Assembly: GCA_027382625.1 (NCBI GenBank)
Contig: JAJKFJ010021740.1
Coordinates: 1 to 64,000 of the forward strand
Direction of reading: 5' to 3'
Length of the DNA: 64,000 nucleotides
From: Tetmemena sp. SeJ-2015
Taxonomy: Eukaryota > Ciliophora > Spirotrichea > Sporadotrichida > Oxytrichidae
Shown here: in pieces, positions 35,726-48,143 of the stretch
Numbering within the stretch: position 1 is the first letter of the stretch
How the letters are laid out: every line of letters starts with the position of its first letter
Translations under genes and position numbers: made by a program
The notes under the pieces: model-generated
The model's input: only the letters and a program-made list of their open reading frames with translations
Database searches by the model: none
Told to the model about the DNA's origin: nothing

Positions 35726-36074
35726 ATTTAACGATGACAATTTAAATTATTTTATTCAAATTTGTTTTAACTCATATTTAAAGATATGAGAAGAATAAAA
35801 TAATTATAAGTTCTGACTTCAGGATAAATTAATTTATATACAAATTTATTCAACTCTATCTATCTTTCATAAATTGATGTTTATTCTTTACTAAATTAAA
35901 ACAATTTATAGAGCAGAAGTTTTATAATTATGATTGCCCTTATAAAATAATTGCAAATAATTTACTATAATTTTAATTAATTGTAATAAGTTGTTTATTT
36001 GCATCTTAATTATATGCGTGATAGATTTGATGGGAATTGGACGTATGTATTAATCTTTAAAAACCATTTCAAAA
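35726..36074. promoter_or_regulatory. Divergent intergenic region
   Basis: About 350 bp of AT-rich DNA between two outward-facing starts (35725 minus, 36075 plus). Presumably a shared promoter region; no specific factor site recognised. Confidence 0.4.
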
Positions 36075-38552
36075 ATGCTAACATTCAAGCAATTGAAGGC
36101 TCAAGAGCAAAAGATCTTTGGAAATCTCCCAAGTCAAAATCTCCTTATCGATAAGGCATCTCTCATGAGAGCCACTGAAGAAATACAAACCACTCTCAAA
36201 TAAGCTTAAACGCAAAGATCCATATATCACTATATTTATCAAAGCTTAATTAGTAAAAATATATTATAATTCATTCTATATTATTTGCAAAGAGTTAAGA
36301 GCTCCAAGAGACTTTTGTAACTGAATTTAAAATAAGAGCAACAAGAGACTTAAGCAATGGACTTAGATATTTCTTTTATTTTTTGCTTATTGATAAGGTA
36401 TTCATGCACTAAGAGTAAGAGGATTACATAAAAAGGTTGCAGAGGGAAAAGCAACAGAGCAACGAGAAAAGAATTCTGATAGAGTTGTTTTAGAAACAAC
36501 TAGAGGATTTTAAGTTCGAAGAGAACAAAAAGATCTCCTTACGAGAAATGATTGAAGTGTTTGACACTTTGGGCTACGATCTATCAAACGTATAGAAAAA
36601 TGAGCTATATCTAGAAATGGGAGCAGGCAGAAAGTTTAGCCAAAACAAATTCATTAAATGGCTCTCACAAAACTATAAATTCTTGCTTAAGAAACCTAGC
36701 AAGGGTGAGTATATAGGGGCTCCAAATGTTAAGTCTATGGCATAAGACTAGATAGCAAAATAAATATATAATTAAATTTAGATGAATTTCTAAAAGTTGA
36801 CAGAGTAGATAATGAGCAGAAATAATTTTTCTCTTGATGCGAGGTCAAAGTCTTCTAAATTTCTTCCCTACTTGAATGGGTCAAATAAAACTCCAGACAT
36901 CAGATAGCTTTAAGCACTTAGGCCGAACACTCTTGACTACTTCAAGAAGAATATTGATTTATCCATTATCATTATTTTTAAATTAAAATTTTAATATTTT
37001 GAATAGAAACACTATAGACAACTCGAGTTAGATCAGAAATCTAGACGTAGATAAAAACCTATCTTTCGAAAATTTGAAGCCAGTGAGCACTAGGAACCTA
37101 GAAAACAACTTAGTAAAATGGAGTGAGAAACTACTCAATATATCTCGCAACTAAGAGGATGTGGAGTTTATTTTTAGTTTTAGAAACAAGAAATTTACGA
37201 TAGACAACTAGCCAATAAAATCATCAAGTTCAATCACCCTATTTTCCAAGAAGAGAAATAGTTAAATTTATTCGACCAATCCAAAATATATCATAATATA
37301 TGATTTTTTATTAGTTTTATCCTAACAATCTGAAAATTAAGTAGAAAAAGAGAGGATTGAAAAGCGTGAAAGAAGGAGAGAAAGACGCAATCAAAATAAA
37401 ACAGTGGACTATGCAACTCTACCTCCTTAGATAGACCCAAAAGAAAAAGATCTAATGAATAACTCCTAGATAAGCATCAAAAATTAAGAACAGTAAAAGG
37501 AAAAGAAAACTGTATAATTGGGCAATCTGCTCAAAAGATCTTTCTATAATGGAAGCAAAATAGGCTTCTTTGCAAAAGACAAACCTCCTCTTGAAAGGAT
37601 TGATGAGGATCCAAACATGAATGATCCCGCACTTAATAAAACTTTTCAACAGCAAGCCAGAGCCACTATGAATAACACTATCACCTTAGGCCAAAAATAA
37701 GAGGGAGGAGATATAGATGACTCCCACTCGACTAATTAGCAAAGAGCAAATGATAAGCAAAATAAAAACTAGGCTGGATCTAACTTCTAATTTAAGCAGG
37801 AGTCAGTGCTGTTCAACTAAACCAAAGGATGAGGAACTTTTTATGACACTTTTAACACCACATTCTATACACAAACTGAATCAATTTATGACTATGAAGA
37901 GGAGCAGCAGCCAGAACCAAAATCAAAGAAGATCTTAGATGCCAAAGCCAAAAATGTAAACAAAACTCTCATTTAGACAGGGATGGGTCATATTTCTCCT
38001 GACAGTGTTGAGAAGAAGCGAAAAAGGAATCTATCTGTTGATTATCAAGAAAAAGATTAGGATGAGGAAATAGAGGAAGAGGCAGGCGTTTATTAAAACA
38101 AGCAAGAAGATTATTCTAAATTATTGGAGAAAAATATTTCATAATAGGCGAGTCAATATAGAAAAAGACTTTAGAAGAGGGAAGAAATTCAGAAGGCGCT
38201 CAATATGATAACTCTCAATAAGAAAGGCTAAGAATAATTGCAAGAAGCTTTTGAGGCACTCAACAGAAAGAGAGTAAACAAAAGCACTGAAAATATCAGG
38301 AACTATTAAGAAGAGGTGAGAAAGAGACTGAGAGATAAAAAGTTCAAAGAGGAAAGGAAACAAGAATACGAGGTTGCATATATAGCCTCTATGCTACCAT
38401 CTGCATTGGAAATGCATAAATTTATGAAGTACATGAAAAGAGACAAAATCTTTGAAAGTGAAACCGGTTTCAAGATAGTAAGCAAAATTTAAACTCACAG
38501 AGATCAGGAAAGACTTGAATATCTCTTGAATTACAAACTATCATCAAAGTGA
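36075..38552 (+). CDS. Charged, partly coiled-coil protein, unrecognised
   Basis: Starts MLTFKQLKAQEQKIFGNLPS. Blocks in order: LREMIEVFDTLGYDLSNV with AGRKFSQNKFIKWLSQ (EF-hand-like helix spacing but no loop); a Ser/Asn-rich part (LSFENLKPVSTRNLENNL); VEKERIEKRERRRERRNQN; LERIDEDPNMNDPALNKTF; an acidic run; then long charged helices (RKRLQKREEIQKALNMITLN, YQEEVRKRLRDKKFKEERKQ) and the end LEYLLNYKLSSK. An in-frame TGA at ~37830 disappears if the 6 bp between two GGA repeats (37827/37833) is removed, giving TKGTFYDTF. Other breaks (~36210-36310, ~36740-36790, ~36960-37010, ~37270-37335) look like IESs. Possibly cytoskeletal; no family named. Confidence 0.7.
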
Positions 38553-38730
38553 AACTAGAGTATGATATTTAAAAATTATTAAAGAATTGGGGCGTTTTAA
38601 AGACTAATTTTTAAAATTATAAGATTCATTTTTAAATAAAACTTTCCTAATGGAGTAATATATCTGCCAATTTTTTCATCGGTTTGATGCGAATATAAGT
38701 CTTATCACTTTGGCCGAATTAATCTAAAAA

Positions 38731-41130
38731 TCATAAAAACAACACAAAAAGGTATTTTAAATTAATTTAAGTTTAAGAAGCTTTTGTTGTGATGGTATCG
38801 AAGCCTGAGCTTGCAGCTTCTTAGTAGTTAGATTTTAACTGTTAATCTAAATTTCTCATGCTGAATTGCTGTTGAATTATATCCTCATCACCACCAGTAA
38901 GAAGGTCTTTTACAGCATTCAGATTGTGTGATTAGGCAAGGCCATTCATTTTTATCTACTAAGATTTTATAATCTAAGTAGGCGTTTTGTTTCTCTCGAC
39001 TTGCATTACAGCCTAGAGATTTTGTTAGTTCCCTTCATTTTCAGGCATTCTCCCTTAATTCTGTCTCAAAAGCATCAATTAGCTTTTAGGATTAATGATT
39101 AATAATTTAAAGATATTAAACTTTCTTTAACTAAGAATCTTTTAAAATAATAGAGTTCTTATGTAGTCATTATAATTATAAAAACAAAATTTGCCTTCAA
39201 ACTTCAACATATAATTTTTTGCTTTGTTGATCGTGTCTGAGATATTAACTCGCTGGAATAATTTTAGTTTAGGAAGAAGCCAATGACATATCGTTGCTAA
39301 AGAGTTAATTGAATCTGCTTTGATTTTAAATGCTAGAAATTTCTCCTAAATAATTATGCTTGTTTTTCAACAAACGATTAAGTCCAGAATCAGTCCTTGA
39401 CTGCACATTTTTGTTACTGCTTTACCATAGAAATTAAAATAGCAAATTATTAATTTATAATTAAGTATATTAGCAGAGAGAATTCTATTTGCGAAATGGA
39501 TTTGTTTTTTATGGTGTACTGACAAATTTAGCTTAGCCTTGAGCTAGTCTTAAGTCTTCTGATGACTTTTCCACTCATTCAAAGTGTAAGTCGGAGGTGC
39601 TTTCTATAGTTTATTGCTAAACTGATAATTTTCAGTTTGAATCTTTTAGATCTCTTATCTCTTAGTTGCTGCTCTCAAGCTCTCTGTAAATTTAAAAGGC
39701 TCTTACATATGCTCGTTTTTGCGCTAAGAAGAATTAAATTAAGAAAATATTACCAACATAACTTAGAGCATTCTATCTATGAGCATATCATTTCCTTTTT
39801 TTATTAATCCTTCCCTATAAAATTTTACTTAAATTAACGTACCTTTATTTTTCAGGTCTAGAGAGCACTCTTGCTAAATAATGATCTCCGATAGGTTAAA
39901 TATTATTCTTTATTAAAGAATGGGTGTTGAGTTCTCTTTAAATTTATTCTATCTGATTTCTCCTGTAGAGTTGATTTTCAATTTCTTGCTTCATTAGAAA
40001 ATTAAGATTAGAGTTGCCAAGGAATTCCCCAGATTAAGCTAAAAATTTATCCTCTGTTGATAAGCGATTGTAGTTTTCTGAACTCTGCAGCTCATGATAA
40101 ATATATAAATAAATAAATTAATCGTTACAAATTTAATCATTTAGCCAGAGAGTATTTTAATTTAAAAATTATAATTTAGGGCCCCTGTATATCTGAACCT
40201 TTGCTGCTTGGGAAAAAGCGTAAAGATAGCAGGCGTAGAATGAGCGGTAGATTCCTTTCAATGTTTTCGTTAAGATCATCGATAAGAAAGTGGTGTCGAT
40301 ATCCAATAGATCAATGCGCCAATTTTTGTGAACCATTACGTCGTGTGAAACCAGAAGAGCTAAATTACTCCAGTTTACCGCTTCTCTCTTCTGTTTGAGA
40401 GTCTATAATGAGAAGTTTTAGTATTTAAAATCTGAAAGATAATAAAGGATCAGAGGCAGACTATCTTATTACAAATTAGCTGATTCCTCTTATGAGGAAG
40501 TTTCGCTAAGGATTGGCCATTCATCAAAACCATACATGTACTCAAGTTACTCGCTATTTATCTAAGCACCGAGGGTTTCTTAAATCCTCAACAAATATTG
40601 TATAATTCTTAGCCAGGATTTGCTTATATCATTACAAAATAATCTATGAATGATTATAAATCATTAGAACTAATGTAATTACGATAGAGTGTGTTTGAAG
40701 TAATTTTAGCATCTCCTTTATTTTAAAAAGAAGAATTCGTGACAGTTTTAGGAACAATAGTCCTAAAATTGTTAATATTCTTTGCAGTTAAATCCAAATG
40801 ACTACTTTAAATATAATTCTTATAAACTTTATTCAATTGAAGTTAAGGCAGTAGAAGGTGGATATTGATCTTAATTTAAGCTTGCAATCAACTGAATGTA
40901 AGTATTGTTAAAGCCTTGACTTTTCTTTCTCGCTCCTGCAGATTTGTAAACTGCTGAAGAAATTAGGCGTGGCTTTATTTATTGTAACCTTTTCTTATGC
41001 AACTTCATAGCATTCACATCTCTAGCAAAAGAATTCAAGTTTTTAAGGGTAATAAAACTTACTGAATTACATTAGTGAGGTCCTTGTGCTTAATTACTTG
41101 CCTGCTTTGGGAAGCAGAATTAGCTTTCAT
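38731..41130 (-). CDS. Ser/Gln-rich protein, unrecognised
   Basis: Starts MKANSASQSRQVIKHKDL at 41130; a 41 nt intron (GTAAGT...TGCTAG) follows, giving TNVIQDVNAMKLHKKRLQQ, then IKPRLISSAVYKSAGARKK and IASLNQDQYPPSTALTSIEQ. Further blocks: QLEYMYGFDEWPILSETSSQ, SDSQTEERSGKLEQFSSS, LSTEDKFLAQSGEFLGN, KAPPTYTLNEWKSHQKT, VQSRTDSGLNRLLKNKHNYL, and near the end LNAVKDLLTGGDEDIIQQQF and SGFDTITTKAS. Frame switches mark several IESs that were not all placed. TGA complement at 38731-38733. Long, phospho-site-rich and probably disordered; function unknown. It converges on the gene ending at 38552. Confidence 0.65.
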
Positions 41131-41202
41131 TATTTTATTTCTAGTTATTATAAAATATCTCCCTTAAATTTATATGAGTAATCTGTAAAAGTAATAAATT
41201 AA

Positions 41203-41488
41203 ATGGAGAACTAACAAAAAGAGACCACTCAGATTTTCAAACAAGAGCTTCACAATTTCCTGACTTCCAAGCACTTAAATTTATTTTAGCTTGGAATAGA
41301 TGAGCCAAACGCTCAATAAATTATCAACAAGTTCATGCAAAATAACAACAAATTCATTCAGAAGAACAACCTTGATGACCTCAATGACTTCGCAAAAATC
41401 TATCTAGTATGATAACAAAGATCCATATCTTAACCAAGGAGATGTTTTTCTAAAATTCTAGAATTATCTTATCTTCTTAATAAGTTGA
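41203..41488 (+). CDS. Small acidic/polar protein, ~90 aa
   Basis: ATG at 41203 gives MENQQKETTQIFKQELHNFL, then LGIDEPNAQQIINKFMQNNN and LDDLNDFAKIY. At 41401 the frame would stop (LV*) unless 7 bp between two TAT repeats (41401/41408) is removed; then it continues DNKDPYLNQGDVFLKFQNYL to TGA at 41486. No family recognised. It sits 70 bp from the start of the minus-strand gene at 41130 and 39 bp before NAA20, so its promoter is very compact. Helical, no signal peptide. Confidence 0.6.
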
Positions 41489-41527
41489 TTAATATATTGA
41501 GTCTTTTAATATTAATTTAAATTGAAA

Positions 41528-42141
41528 ATGGCAACCATAAGGTCTATGAATATGTTTGACTGTCTCAAGTTCAACAACATAAATTTGGACTTACTCACAG
41601 AGACTTTCTACACTTCTTTCTATGGAACATATCTCTCTAAATGGGGAGAGTACTGTGTACTTGGAGAGAATTCAGTATCCATGTTTTAAGGCTACCTATT
41701 GGGAAAAGTTGAAGGTGATAAGGGAAATGATGCCAAGAAAGATTGGCATGGACATGTTAGCGCAGTCACTGTGGCCCCGCAATTCAGACGACAAGGGTTA
41801 GCCAGAGCACTAATGGATTATTTGGAAGAAGTCACTATCAAGACTCATGATGCTTACTTTGTGGACTTGTTTGTGAGACCTTCGAATCAAGTCGCAATCA
41901 ACATGTAACCTTAATAATTTCTTTTACATTAAAAAAAAATAAAATATTAATTTGTAAAAGCATTTACAAGAACTTAGGGTACATAGTGTACAGGACAGTG
42001 ATAGGGTATTACAGTGGAGGGGCAGACAATGACACTGAGGATGCATACGATATGAGAAAAGCCATGCCCAAAGATAAAGACAAAGTAACTGTAATCCCTC
42101 TAGAGAAACCCATTCACCCTCATGAGTTAGAATTTCACTGA
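41528..42141 (+). CDS. naa20: N-alpha-acetyltransferase 20, NatB catalytic subunit
   Basis: GNAT-fold acetyltransferase that acetylates N-terminal Met-Asp/Glu/Asn/Gln proteins on the ribosome. Reads MATIRSMNMFDCLKFNNINL, DLLTETFYTSFYGTYLSKW, GHVSAVTVAPQFRRQGLA (the acetyl-CoA R-x-x-G-x-A loop), DLFVRPSNQVAINM, then, after an IES with TA ends (41906/41965, 59 bp), YKNLGYIVYRTVIGYYSGG and EDAYDMRKAMPKDK, ending ELEFH plus TGA. Close to eukaryotic NAA20 over its whole length. Only the catalytic subunit is present; its NAA25 partner is not in the window. Confidence 0.97.
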
Positions 42142-42233
42142 TGCTTAATTGACTAGAATGATGATTAATTATCACTTCTTAATTTAATGAATAAGGCATA
42201 AATTAAATTAGTCTATTATAAATTTTAACTAAA

Positions 42234-45212
42234 ATGGACAAGGATCAGATTTTGTACAAACTTAAGAAGGCTATCGAAGATAGCAAACTCTAAGACTTTG
42301 AGTCGGAGTGCAAATCCAACATAGATTAAATTGATCAATACATCAAAGTAATATACACTTTTCCATTTTATGACCTTGTAATTAGAAATTATGCAAGAAT
42401 AACTACTAAGAATTCCTGAGTTCTTTACAAAGTGTTGCTCATTTCAAGGAAGGCATCAAGAGCATAAAAAAAGACATGATAGAGATTAACAACTTCATCC
42501 AATAAATTGACAAGGAATTTTTTACCAAGGCATAAAAATCCATAATAGCAAAGGAGAACTATCTAAAAGCACAAGGAGCAAAGAATCAACTTTTGCATAC
42601 AAGGGTAAGTTTTAGTAATTTACTTTCCTTCTTTTGGGCAAATATATTGAGAGTAATTTAGAGAGTAGTTGAAAGGGCAAAGAAGATTTAGAATTTAATC
42701 CAACGAAATATTCTTAGTGTTGCCTTTCATGAGCTGGATTCTCTGAGAGAAGATGCAGAAGATGAATCTCATTCATCATAATTAAGAGAATGGATTGGAA
42801 GGAGAGTGGAATCTTTTGAGGAAAAACTCATGAAAATTTTACAAAAGACTAAATCACAAATTGTAGTCGATCTAGAGAATAATGAATCTGAAGCAGGAAA
42901 TCAAGTCTTAGATTTTTGTATTTTTTAGATGAAGTGAGAAGATATGTCTAAGTTTTGGGGAATTAGTTCTTGCTCGAAAGCGATGACGATGATAGGAATA
43001 TAAACTCTAACTAATTAACTGAAGTTCAAGGAAAGCCCAAAGGCTCAAACTTTGGAAATAATGCGGCAGCCTAGTATATGAATCTTAAAAGAAGCTAGGT
43101 AGGATTATCTTTATACAAATCAGGAATGGGAGCTATGAATTTAAGAGCGAGTAAATAAGGAAATAACATGCTAATGAGCAGCATTAACAACATGATGCGA
43201 GCTTCTAGAATGGGATAGATCGGAGGCTCCCCTGGCTAAGTAAATATTATGCCTAAATTTCAAGACAGAACAAGTTTAGCGCAGCTTGCATTCTCAAGAG
43301 TAGGAAATATGCCAAAATATGACACTCCTAAAAATAAAAACTCAAACCTTGATTTCATGAGCAGTTAAGCACTTAACCAAGGATCTATGACTGTTAGAGA
43401 GCCTACTCTAATCATAATTCAAATATTTTATTTTAAGATAGAATTTTTCTAATGAGAGGGCAGACCACAGCATTTACTCTCGAGGCCGTTCAAAAGTAGG
43501 CACTTGTAGCTTAAGATATTGTCATTGACATAGACTTTTCCAAGATTGAAAATGCGAGAAAATTATTCCTCAAAGTAGATTAAGAAGATCAGTTAATATC
43601 TTATTTGTAAAATGAACGAGTGCAAAGGTTACTTTAACTTTCTAAGCTCCCAAGAAGTAAGGATAATTTTGATTAACATAATTTACTTAGAGGTAAACAT
43701 CGATGAAAATCTAACAAAAATTATTGGCTTCTTTGTAATACAAATACACTTGACTTTTAATCTACCCTAGATTTTCTTTCCAAGCACTCTATAATCTTAT
43801 TGGGAGCAATGCCTTTTAAACTAACCCCATTTATACTTTGCATTTTAATAAGTTGGAAATGTTTACAAATCTAAAAAAGCTTAGAGCAAATAGTCTTTGA
43901 CTATGAATATCAACCAATAATAGAAACAAAGAAAGAAGTAGTACATTTCATTTTAGCGATAAGAGATTTAGGACTAATTTCAGATCTAAGCTTCTTGAAT
44001 ACTATGATAAAGTTGCATGATGTATTCATGGAGAAATTATTGAATGCTCTAGAGAAAGAAGTCAAGGATATTTTAGAGTATGAAAATTACGAAGCAGTTC
44101 TAGTTAATAATTCAGAAGAGCTATTCAAATATGTAGATAAGTATGAGATAGACTTATCAAGATACTTTGGCTAAAACTAACATATGAATCTTAGATTTCC
44201 AGTTGCTCTTCCTTATTCCATTTCGGTAGTCAAATTTAACGACCTCATCTAAAAGTTTATAGAAAAGAACTTTATCTATTGGCAGTTTCTACTAAATGAC
44301 AAGGCCGACTTTACCCTTGCTTACTCTTCAAGTGATAGAATTATAATGAGGACTATCGAGTTAATTTCTGAGCACTTTTTCCACTTGAATAAGTTTACGA
44401 TTCTCTAAAGAGCCTAGTTTTGTTCAAATCTGGACTATATACAAAAGAGTTTCTCCTTTTTTAAAAGGATCGTATTTCAGCAAGCGAATCAAGGTGCATA
44501 TAACTTCAACTAAGATATCTATGGATTTTCATTTACTTCAGAAAGTTAAATGATGAATTTCAAATCCAAGTGTGAGGACTCTATATTCACTGAGTTGAGA
44601 TTGAAAATAAGCGAATTCTTGAGTATTTTAGAGGGTCTATAATGGAGGCCAAAGAAGCCAGAAAGTGCACATCATGAGTTCGTTGAAGACCTGGTGATGT
44701 TCCTCAGATCAACAATAGTGATTCTTGATCAACAAAATAAGGAACTTGCAAGGTAGTGCTACTTAATCACCTTCTAGCATCTATCTTCAAGAGTAATAGA
44801 AGTCTTGGCCACTTCAAAGACTATCAGTCGTGTCTCACAATCAGGTCTGATCAATTTATATCAGGACTACCTTTATCTCATGAAGTTCTCATAGGAGCCT
44901 ATGGTCAACAATTAGCAGACTTTTGAAATTGGAATGAGTGAACTCCAGTAAATTTTGAATCTATTTCTTGCAAGTTCTGACCAAGGAGTTAAAGAGATTT
45001 TAGATGATGACCTTTATAGAAAGAAGTACGCCAACATTAATCTCAAGCGGCTGGTACTCATTCTTGAGAAATTCAGAGATGATAAAGTCTCATCCGGGCA
45101 AACTTCTAATCAAGAAGTTGAGGAAATAATACAAAGACTACCCAAGATTAAGAAGAGTGATGCTTAAAATGTGGCAAAGAAACTCAGGGACTCTTTGAAT
45201 TTTAGTAAATGA
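42234..45212 (+). CDS. sec15: Exocyst complex subunit SEC15 (EXOC6)
   Basis: Tethers secretory vesicles to the plasma membrane; a Rab effector. N-terminal coiled coil MDKDQILYKLKKAIEDSK with introns at 42348-42385 and 42605-42661, then VVERAKKIQNLIQRNILSVA and HELDSLREDAED. IESs with TTAGAT (42908/42925, 17 bp) and TCTAAT ends (43407/43448, 41 bp) restore NQVLDEVRRYVQVLGNQF and EPTLMRGQTTAFTL. IDENLTKIIGFFV matches the family 'GFF' core. The C-terminal half is continuous (LRFPVALPYSISVVKFNDLI, EDLVMFLRSTIVIL, NLKRLVLILEKFRD) and ends QNVAKKLRDSLNFSK. A Gly/Ser/Asn/Met-rich insert (43020-43400) has no usual counterpart. Junctions between 43680 and 43890 are not fully settled. Confidence 0.9.
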
Positions 45213-45300
45213 TAGTATTTCCATTAAAGAAAGTTAAGTTAAATTTAGAGCTAAATTTGTTTAATCTTTAAAAATCATTGCTAAACTAAATCAATTATTC

Positions 45301-46445
45301 TCATTCTCCAGCTTCGGTTTTTTATGATGCAGCGGATTCAGGGAATTGAGAATTATCAAAATGAGCCTTTGAAGATTACACATTCTAGAAATCTAAATCA
45401 TCTGTAGTCGCATCTTCCATAACAACATCGCCCCTAGAAGCATTTGTGCTAGATTTAAAAATTTATTTGGACCTCAACTTGGATTTTTAACTCCTTGTTT
45501 AAACCAATCCAGTTATAAATTTTATAAGTTAAGATGATGAATCCTTCCTCTTTTATTTCAGAGGTCTTCTTCTTCTTGAATGATCTGCAGACGGTTGCTG
45601 ATTGCGATCTTTGAGAGGAAGTTTCATTCCATTTTCTTTTGACGGGATGGATCTTATTCTAGGCAAAAGAAGATGACTCTACATCCTATTGCAGAGCTCT
45701 TGCTTTTGTAGCTTTCTTAGAAAGCGCCTTTGAAACTCTACTCTTGGTGATAGTTTAGTGATTTCTCTATTCTAAATCTGCACCATTATCTAAAACAGAA
45801 GGGATTCTGTCTGAAATCTGTACTTCAAGTCTTTAAACACTGCTGCTTTAAAGGGAGACTTAGAAAACCAAGTTTGAAATCTAAGTCCATTCTGCGGCAG
45901 CTTTGTAGAACTAGGGATCTTTGATGTCTAGAAAACTTTAAAAGAATTCTCTCTTGAGCCTTGAATCAGAAAGCTAAAGGAGATTGTATTTCACCATCTT
46001 GTTTAAAATTTAAATTTTCCTATTTGAGCTCCTATTCTTGATTCCATCTCCTATAATATGCCTTCTTTTCCTTTTTTGATAGATTGCTAAAGTCTTCTTT
46101 CTTAAGTAAGAGGGTATCAAGATTTTTGAAAGTAAATTTGTCCAGAGGATAGCCATTTGCAGACAAATACTCTTTCTCTGCTTAGTTGAGATTTGAATAC
46201 AGCATCATTAGTCTCTCCCTCTTTAGTTACTTAAGATTTTTTAAAAACATTTAAGAAAAATTTAATCTTCTCCAAAAGAACTTAATCCTGTTACTCCTGC
46301 TCTGAGACTTGGTGATGAATCTCTCTCTTATATTCTTCACAACTTTGCAATCCTGAAAGTTTTTCTTGTTCAAGCTACTTATCCTTAGATGCGTCCCTAC
46401 TTGAAGATATTTGTCTGGAGCGTAATCTGTTAAAGATACTTTTAT
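45301..46445 (-). CDS. Basic, Lys/Ser-rich protein, unrecognised (probably nuclear)
   Basis: Leftward blocks: NRLRSRQISSSRDASKDKQL, LNQAEKEYLSANGYPLDKFT, LSKKEKKAYYRRWNQEQELK, KYNLLQLSDSRLKREFFQSF, IKDPQFYKAAAEWTQIS, KSRVSKALSKKATKARAL, KRKWNETSSQRSQSATV, FKKKKTSEIKEEG, GDVVMEDATTDDLDFQNV, ending SQKTEAGE at TGA complement 45301-45303. At least two frame changes (~46240 and ~45960) imply IESs. No ATG was found for the first block, so the 5' segment is missing or lies elsewhere. Basic clusters suggest a nuclear protein; no domain recognised. It converges on SEC15 (88 bp between stops). Confidence 0.6.
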
Positions 46446-46474
46446 CCTCTTTTATAAATTAAAATTATTTTATT

Positions 46475-46660
46475 GAAAGACTGGATGAGTTCATTTGAGA
46501 CACCTTAAACAAGATAAAATCACAAATTAAGGATGCTAAACAGCAAAGAAAAGAGATTTAGTTTCATATAGATCCAAGAGCGCCCGACAGTAGAGCCCAC
46601 CAATAAGAAAATAGAACTAGGAAAGAACTTACAAAGTGAGAAGCAAGAGTCAAGTTTGAA
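46475..46660 (+). CDS. Possible small helical coding fragment
   Basis: Two overlapping plus-strand frames look coding here: MSSFETPQTRQNHKLRMLNS from ATG 46475, and TLNKIKSQIKDAKQQRKEIQ followed by DPRAPDSRAHQQENRTRKEL. The second looks like a helical protein but carries TGA at both ends in frame. It lies between the 5' end of the minus-strand basic protein and the EBP2 start, so it may be a very small gene or a stray segment. Confidence 0.3.
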
Positions 46661-46762
46661 TTTATTAATTAATTATATTTCTCAATTATACCCTGCAATA
46701 AGATCAGGACTCTGGTAAAGTTGTGTGTATATAGTTCATATCATTAACTAATAAATAATAAA

Positions 46763-48017
46763 ATGGGAAAAGAGTCTAAAATACTCAAAAAGGCCAAAAA
46801 GTAAGAGCGCCTATTTTCAGACAGCGATGACGAGGAAGCACCATAGCTTATCCCCGCACCAGTTATTAAGGCAGACAAAAAGAATGGGAAATTTGTAAAC
46901 AAATCTTCCAATGTCTTAGTCTCAGCTAAAAAGACCACTGAATCGAAAGATGAGACAAGAACCAAGAAGAGCTATAAAGTAGAAGAGATCGAGAGCGACT
47001 AAGATGAGCGCAGCAGCACAGACGATGAGAACGATAGTGATTTAGAGATTGCTGATCAAGAAGATGAGCAGATGAGTGAAGAAGGCGATGATTTTGAAAA
47101 AGAGAAGAAGAAGATTTTCGCATAGAGAGGTATTAACAACGAGGAACTCATTCTTAAGCGCTTGAGCGAGGTCAGAGCAAACTTCTACAACAGACTAGAG
47201 TCCAAGAGCATCATTAAGAAGCAAGGAAGAATTCCTTTCTCAGAGCACATGACAATGAGTAAGTAATACTAATATAGTAATTATATTTTAGCCAACGATC
47301 ACCCCATGGAAGTGCCTGAAGCCCTGACTGTGCATGACGATATCAAGAGAGAAATGGCTATGTAAATATTCACTATCACCTCTAATTTGTATTTAGATAT
47401 AACATTACCAGAGAAAATGTGAAGAAGGGAATGGAAATTTTGATTTAAGCCAAGGTTCCTATTAAAATATACCTTATCTAATATTCTTAGTATTCTCTTA
47501 TAGTAGGCCAGATGACTTTTTCGCTGAGATGCTGAAAACTGATCAACACATGGCAAAGGTGAAGCACAGGTTGCTTCTCCAGCAGCAGAAAATCTAGAAC
47601 TTTGAGGAGAGACAGTCGAGACTGGAAAACAAGAAATTCCACAAGGCTCTCAAAGCCCACAAGCAGAATGTGAAGCACACTGAGAAGAGAGATAACATGG
47701 ACAACATTGACAAACTCAAGAAGGAAATCAAATCAAAGGGAGGAGATGAGCCCAATGAAAAGGAGTTCAACAAGCTATTTAACGGTGGCCAGCCTCAAAG
47801 AACTCAGGGCAAAAAGGGCCAAAAGCAAAGAGTGTTTGATCAAATCTAGAAGAGCTAGAATGCGAACAAGAAGCAAGGCCCTAAGGGAGGCAGTGAAGGC
47901 GATAGACAGGGCAAGAACAGACATAGCAAGGGAATCAAGAAGCAGCAATCAGCCGGCAAGAGACCCGGCAAAGCCCAAAGGAGCAAGCACAAGCAGAGAA
48001 ACAAGAAGATGCGATGA
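46763..48017 (+). CDS. ebp2: EBP2-like rRNA-processing protein
   Basis: Nucleolar factor for 27S pre-rRNA processing and 60S assembly. Starts MGKESKILKKAKKQERLFSD, then a long acidic region (DLEIADQEDEQMSEEGDDFE), NNEELILKRLSEVRANF, and after an intron (GTAAGT...TTTTAG, ~47259-47292) DHPMEVPEALTVHDDIKREM. An IES with TA ends (47363/47398, 35 bp) restores MAMYNITRENVKKGMEILIQ. One more break at ~47475-47505 precedes SRPDDFFAEMLKTDQHM, the family signature; its exact limits were not fixed. The tail is very basic (KKQGPKGG, GKNRHSKGIKKQQ, SKHKQRNKKMR), as in EBP2, and ends in TGA 48015. Confidence 0.92.
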
Positions 48018-48143
48018 TGAATAGATTACCTCTTTAATTAAAATACTTTTGCAGTTTTTAGATTAAATTGAAAAGAAAGAGAAAATATAATTTACCACAA
48101 AATGAGAAAGTCTAGTAAATATAGTATTATAAATTGAAACATT

